Of a stretch of 6,683 nt of DNA, positions 5,519 to 6,683 are shown piece after piece (positions within the stretch are counted from its first letter, which is position 1; every line of letters starts with the position of its first letter). The DNA is from Candidatus Aminicenantota bacterium (GTDB taxonomy: Bacteria > Acidobacteriota > Aminicenantia > UBA2199). The notes below the pieces were generated by a model. The model had not been told where the DNA came from. It was given only the letters and a program-made list of their open reading frames with translations, and made no database searches. Location: NCBI GenBank assembly GCA_030620255.1, contig JAUXFB010000076.1, positions 1 to 6,683 of the forward strand, read 5' to 3'. A program made the translations under genes and the position numbers.

Positions 5519-6680
5519 TGTCCTTTGCCTCCTTATAAAGCTTCTTGTTCCCAATTCTAATTTTTTCACCAAATGGGCCTTCTCTCAATTCTACAAGCTC
5601 TTTTTGATTTTTTATTATTTCTCGCTCAAGCTCTTTGTTTTTTCCGATAATTTTTTTTGCAGCATTTAGCCCTGCAATTCTTCCTTCCAGCATAGCTGAA
5701 GACGCTTCTTCAATTCCTGAAATGTCCCCAGCTATAAAAACCCCGGGAATAGAGGTTTCCATATTCATATTATGAAGGCTAATGTATCCCCCAAGCTCAG
5801 GTATGTATGTCATCTTTGCTCCAGCCTGAGAAAGGATTTCTACTGATGGACTAAGCCCAACTGCTAAACCTACAGTATCCACATCTAACTTTTTTTCAGT
5901 TCCTTGAATTTTCTGCCATTTATGATTGATTTCAACAATTTCAGCTTGTTCCACTTTATCTTTTCCAAAAACATAAGAGATCGTATGAGATGTAAATATT
6001 GGAATCCCGAGCCGTTTAAGTTTAGCTGAATGAACAATATATGCACCAATTCTTGGTAATGCTTCTGCAACAGCTACTACTTCTATTCCTGCTTGAAGTA
6101 ATTGATAAGCTACAATCACACCAATATTACCTGCACCCAAGATTAAGACCTTTTTGCCAGGTGCTATCCCATATACATTCATTAGTGTTTGAATTGCTCC
6201 AGCTCCATAAACTCCGGGTAAATCATTACCTGGAAATAAGATTGACTTTTCTGATGCTCCAGTAGAAATAAGAATTGTTTTTGCTTCAATTTTATAATAT
6301 TTCCCTTCTTTAACAACACCTAGTATATTCCCGGGATAAAAGCCGATTACTGATGAAGATGTCCATATGTTAATTCCTCTTTCCTGAGTTTCATTTATTA
6401 AAATTTTTGCAATATCTATGCCTCTTGTGCTGGCATAATGAGATTTGCTACCAAAAAATTTATGAGTTTGCTTTATTAATTGTCCTCCAATGAGAAAATT
6501 TTCTTCTATAATAAGTGGTTTTATTCCAAAACGGGAAGCATAAACAGCAGCAGAAAGCCCTGCAGGTCCACCTCCAACAATTGCAAAATCTGTTTTAATA
6601 ACAGGAGTTTGTTTAAATATTTGTGAACCTGAGAACTCTTCAGAAAATATCTTGGCTTCTGTTTGTTTTTTTACTTTCAT
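5505..6680 (-). CDS. NAD-type FAD oxidoreductase, large subunit (proline dehydrogenase alpha-like)
   Basis: 391 residues from the ATG at 6680-6678. The frame is still open at the window edge, so the true start may lie outside, and no ribosome site can be seen. A 30-residue leader is followed by the FAD-binding GGGPAG (36-41). Next come ILISTGASE (136-144), a second nucleotide-binding GAGNIG (182-187) with acidic Glu206 at the end of the next strand (favouring NAD over NADP), and the closing GVFIAGDISGIEEASSAMLE (313-332). The fold is Pyr_redox_2. It lacks the CxxC redox pair of thioredoxin reductase. A C-terminal helical tail (345-391) is charged. In PdhA, HcnB and OoxA-type complexes this subunit accepts electrons from the DAO subunit through Fe-S centres and passes them to NAD or an acceptor. 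It is the first gene of the operon visible here; an upstream Fer2-type [2Fe-2S] gene is often present in relatives and would lie off the right edge. Confidence 0.88.
   Translation of the reverse strand: MKVKKQTEAKIFSEEFSGSQIFKQTPVIKTDFAIVGGGPAGLSAAVYASRFGIKPLIIEENFLIGGQLIKQTHKFFGSKSHYASTRGIDIAKILINETQERGINIWTSSSVIGFYPGNILGVVKEGKYYKIEAKTILISTGASEKSILFPGNDLPGVYGAGAIQTLMNVYGIAPGKKVLILGAGNIGVIVAYQLLQAGIEVVAVAEALPRIGAYIVHSAKLKRLGIPIFTSHTISYVFGKDKVEQAEIVEINHKWQKIQGTEKKLDVDTVGLAVGLSPSVEILSQAGAKMTYIPELGGYISLHNMNMETSIPGVFIAGDISGIEEASSAMLEGRIAGLNAAKKIIGKNKELEREIIKNQKELVELREGPFGEKIRIGNKKLYKEAKDNGIH
5528..5534 (-). promoter_or_regulatory. Ribosome binding site inside the upstream gene
   Basis: AAGGAGG on the minus strand lies 9 nt before the ATG at 5518 and within the last codons of the FAD oxidoreductase gene. 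It decides the ferredoxin-like gene's start in favour of the shorter form and suggests coupled translation. Confidence 0.7.
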
Positions 6681-6683
6681 CCC

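Noticed and set aside
5148..5669. Plus-strand 173-codon open frame
   Set aside because: It lies opposite the ferredoxin-like gene with its cysteine motifs and the end of the FAD subunit gene; it is an antisense shadow.
5505..6680. Thioredoxin reductase identity for the FAD oxidoreductase
   Set aside because: There is no CxxC redox pair, and the operon context with Fe-S and DAO subunits fits a dehydrogenase complex.
1..6683. Mobile element, CRISPR array or defence system
   Set aside because: I saw no transposase, integrase, spaced direct repeats, nuclease or helicase signature anywhere in the window.

Overview
The window is a stretch of an AT-rich bacterial chromosome. Genes are tightly packed, Shine-Dalgarno sites are strong (AGGAGG type), and coding frames use A/T-rich codons. 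An exported PKD-type protein, a LemA/M48 envelope-protease cassette and an iron-sulfur flavoenzyme operon point to an anaerobic or microaerobic bacterium, probably with an outer membrane. I cannot assign a phylum from sequence alone. No mobile element, tRNA, rRNA or CRISPR array is visible.

Layout. (1) Positions 1-1077, minus strand: the N-terminal 359 codons of a secreted, cysteine-rich protein with Ig/PKD-like domains, running off the left edge. (2) Positions 1078-1253: a divergent, extremely AT-rich intergenic region. It has a likely promoter for each direction, a T8A8T8 tract, and a perfect 26-bp palindrome over the -10 box of the rightward promoter. (3) Positions 1254-3649, plus strand: a three-gene operon of a double zinc-ribbon protein (zf-TFIIB type), LemA, and an HtpX-like M48 membrane metalloprotease. 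The protease carries an uncommon C-terminal extension with two equally spaced zinc ribbons. (4) Positions 3650-6680, minus strand: a four-gene operon whose stop codon abuts that of the protease. In transcription order (right to left) it encodes an NAD-type FAD oxidoreductase, a ferredoxin-like [4Fe-4S] protein, a BFD-like [2Fe-2S] protein and a DAO-family FAD dehydrogenase.

How the genes work together. The LemA/M48 cassette probably acts in inner-membrane protein quality control. Five predicted zinc sites (four ribbons and one active site) in three proteins suggest the ribbons sense, recruit or tether rather than catalyse. The leftward operon has the same order as the dye-linked L-proline dehydrogenase cluster pdhA-F-X-B of Thermococcales, as I recall it. 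It is best read as a multi-subunit dehydrogenase for proline or a related amino or imino acid, passing electrons from the DAO subunit through Fe-S subunits to the NAD-type flavoprotein. The substrate is not proven. The most unusual items are the zinc-ribbon-tailed protease cassette and the palindrome controlling it.
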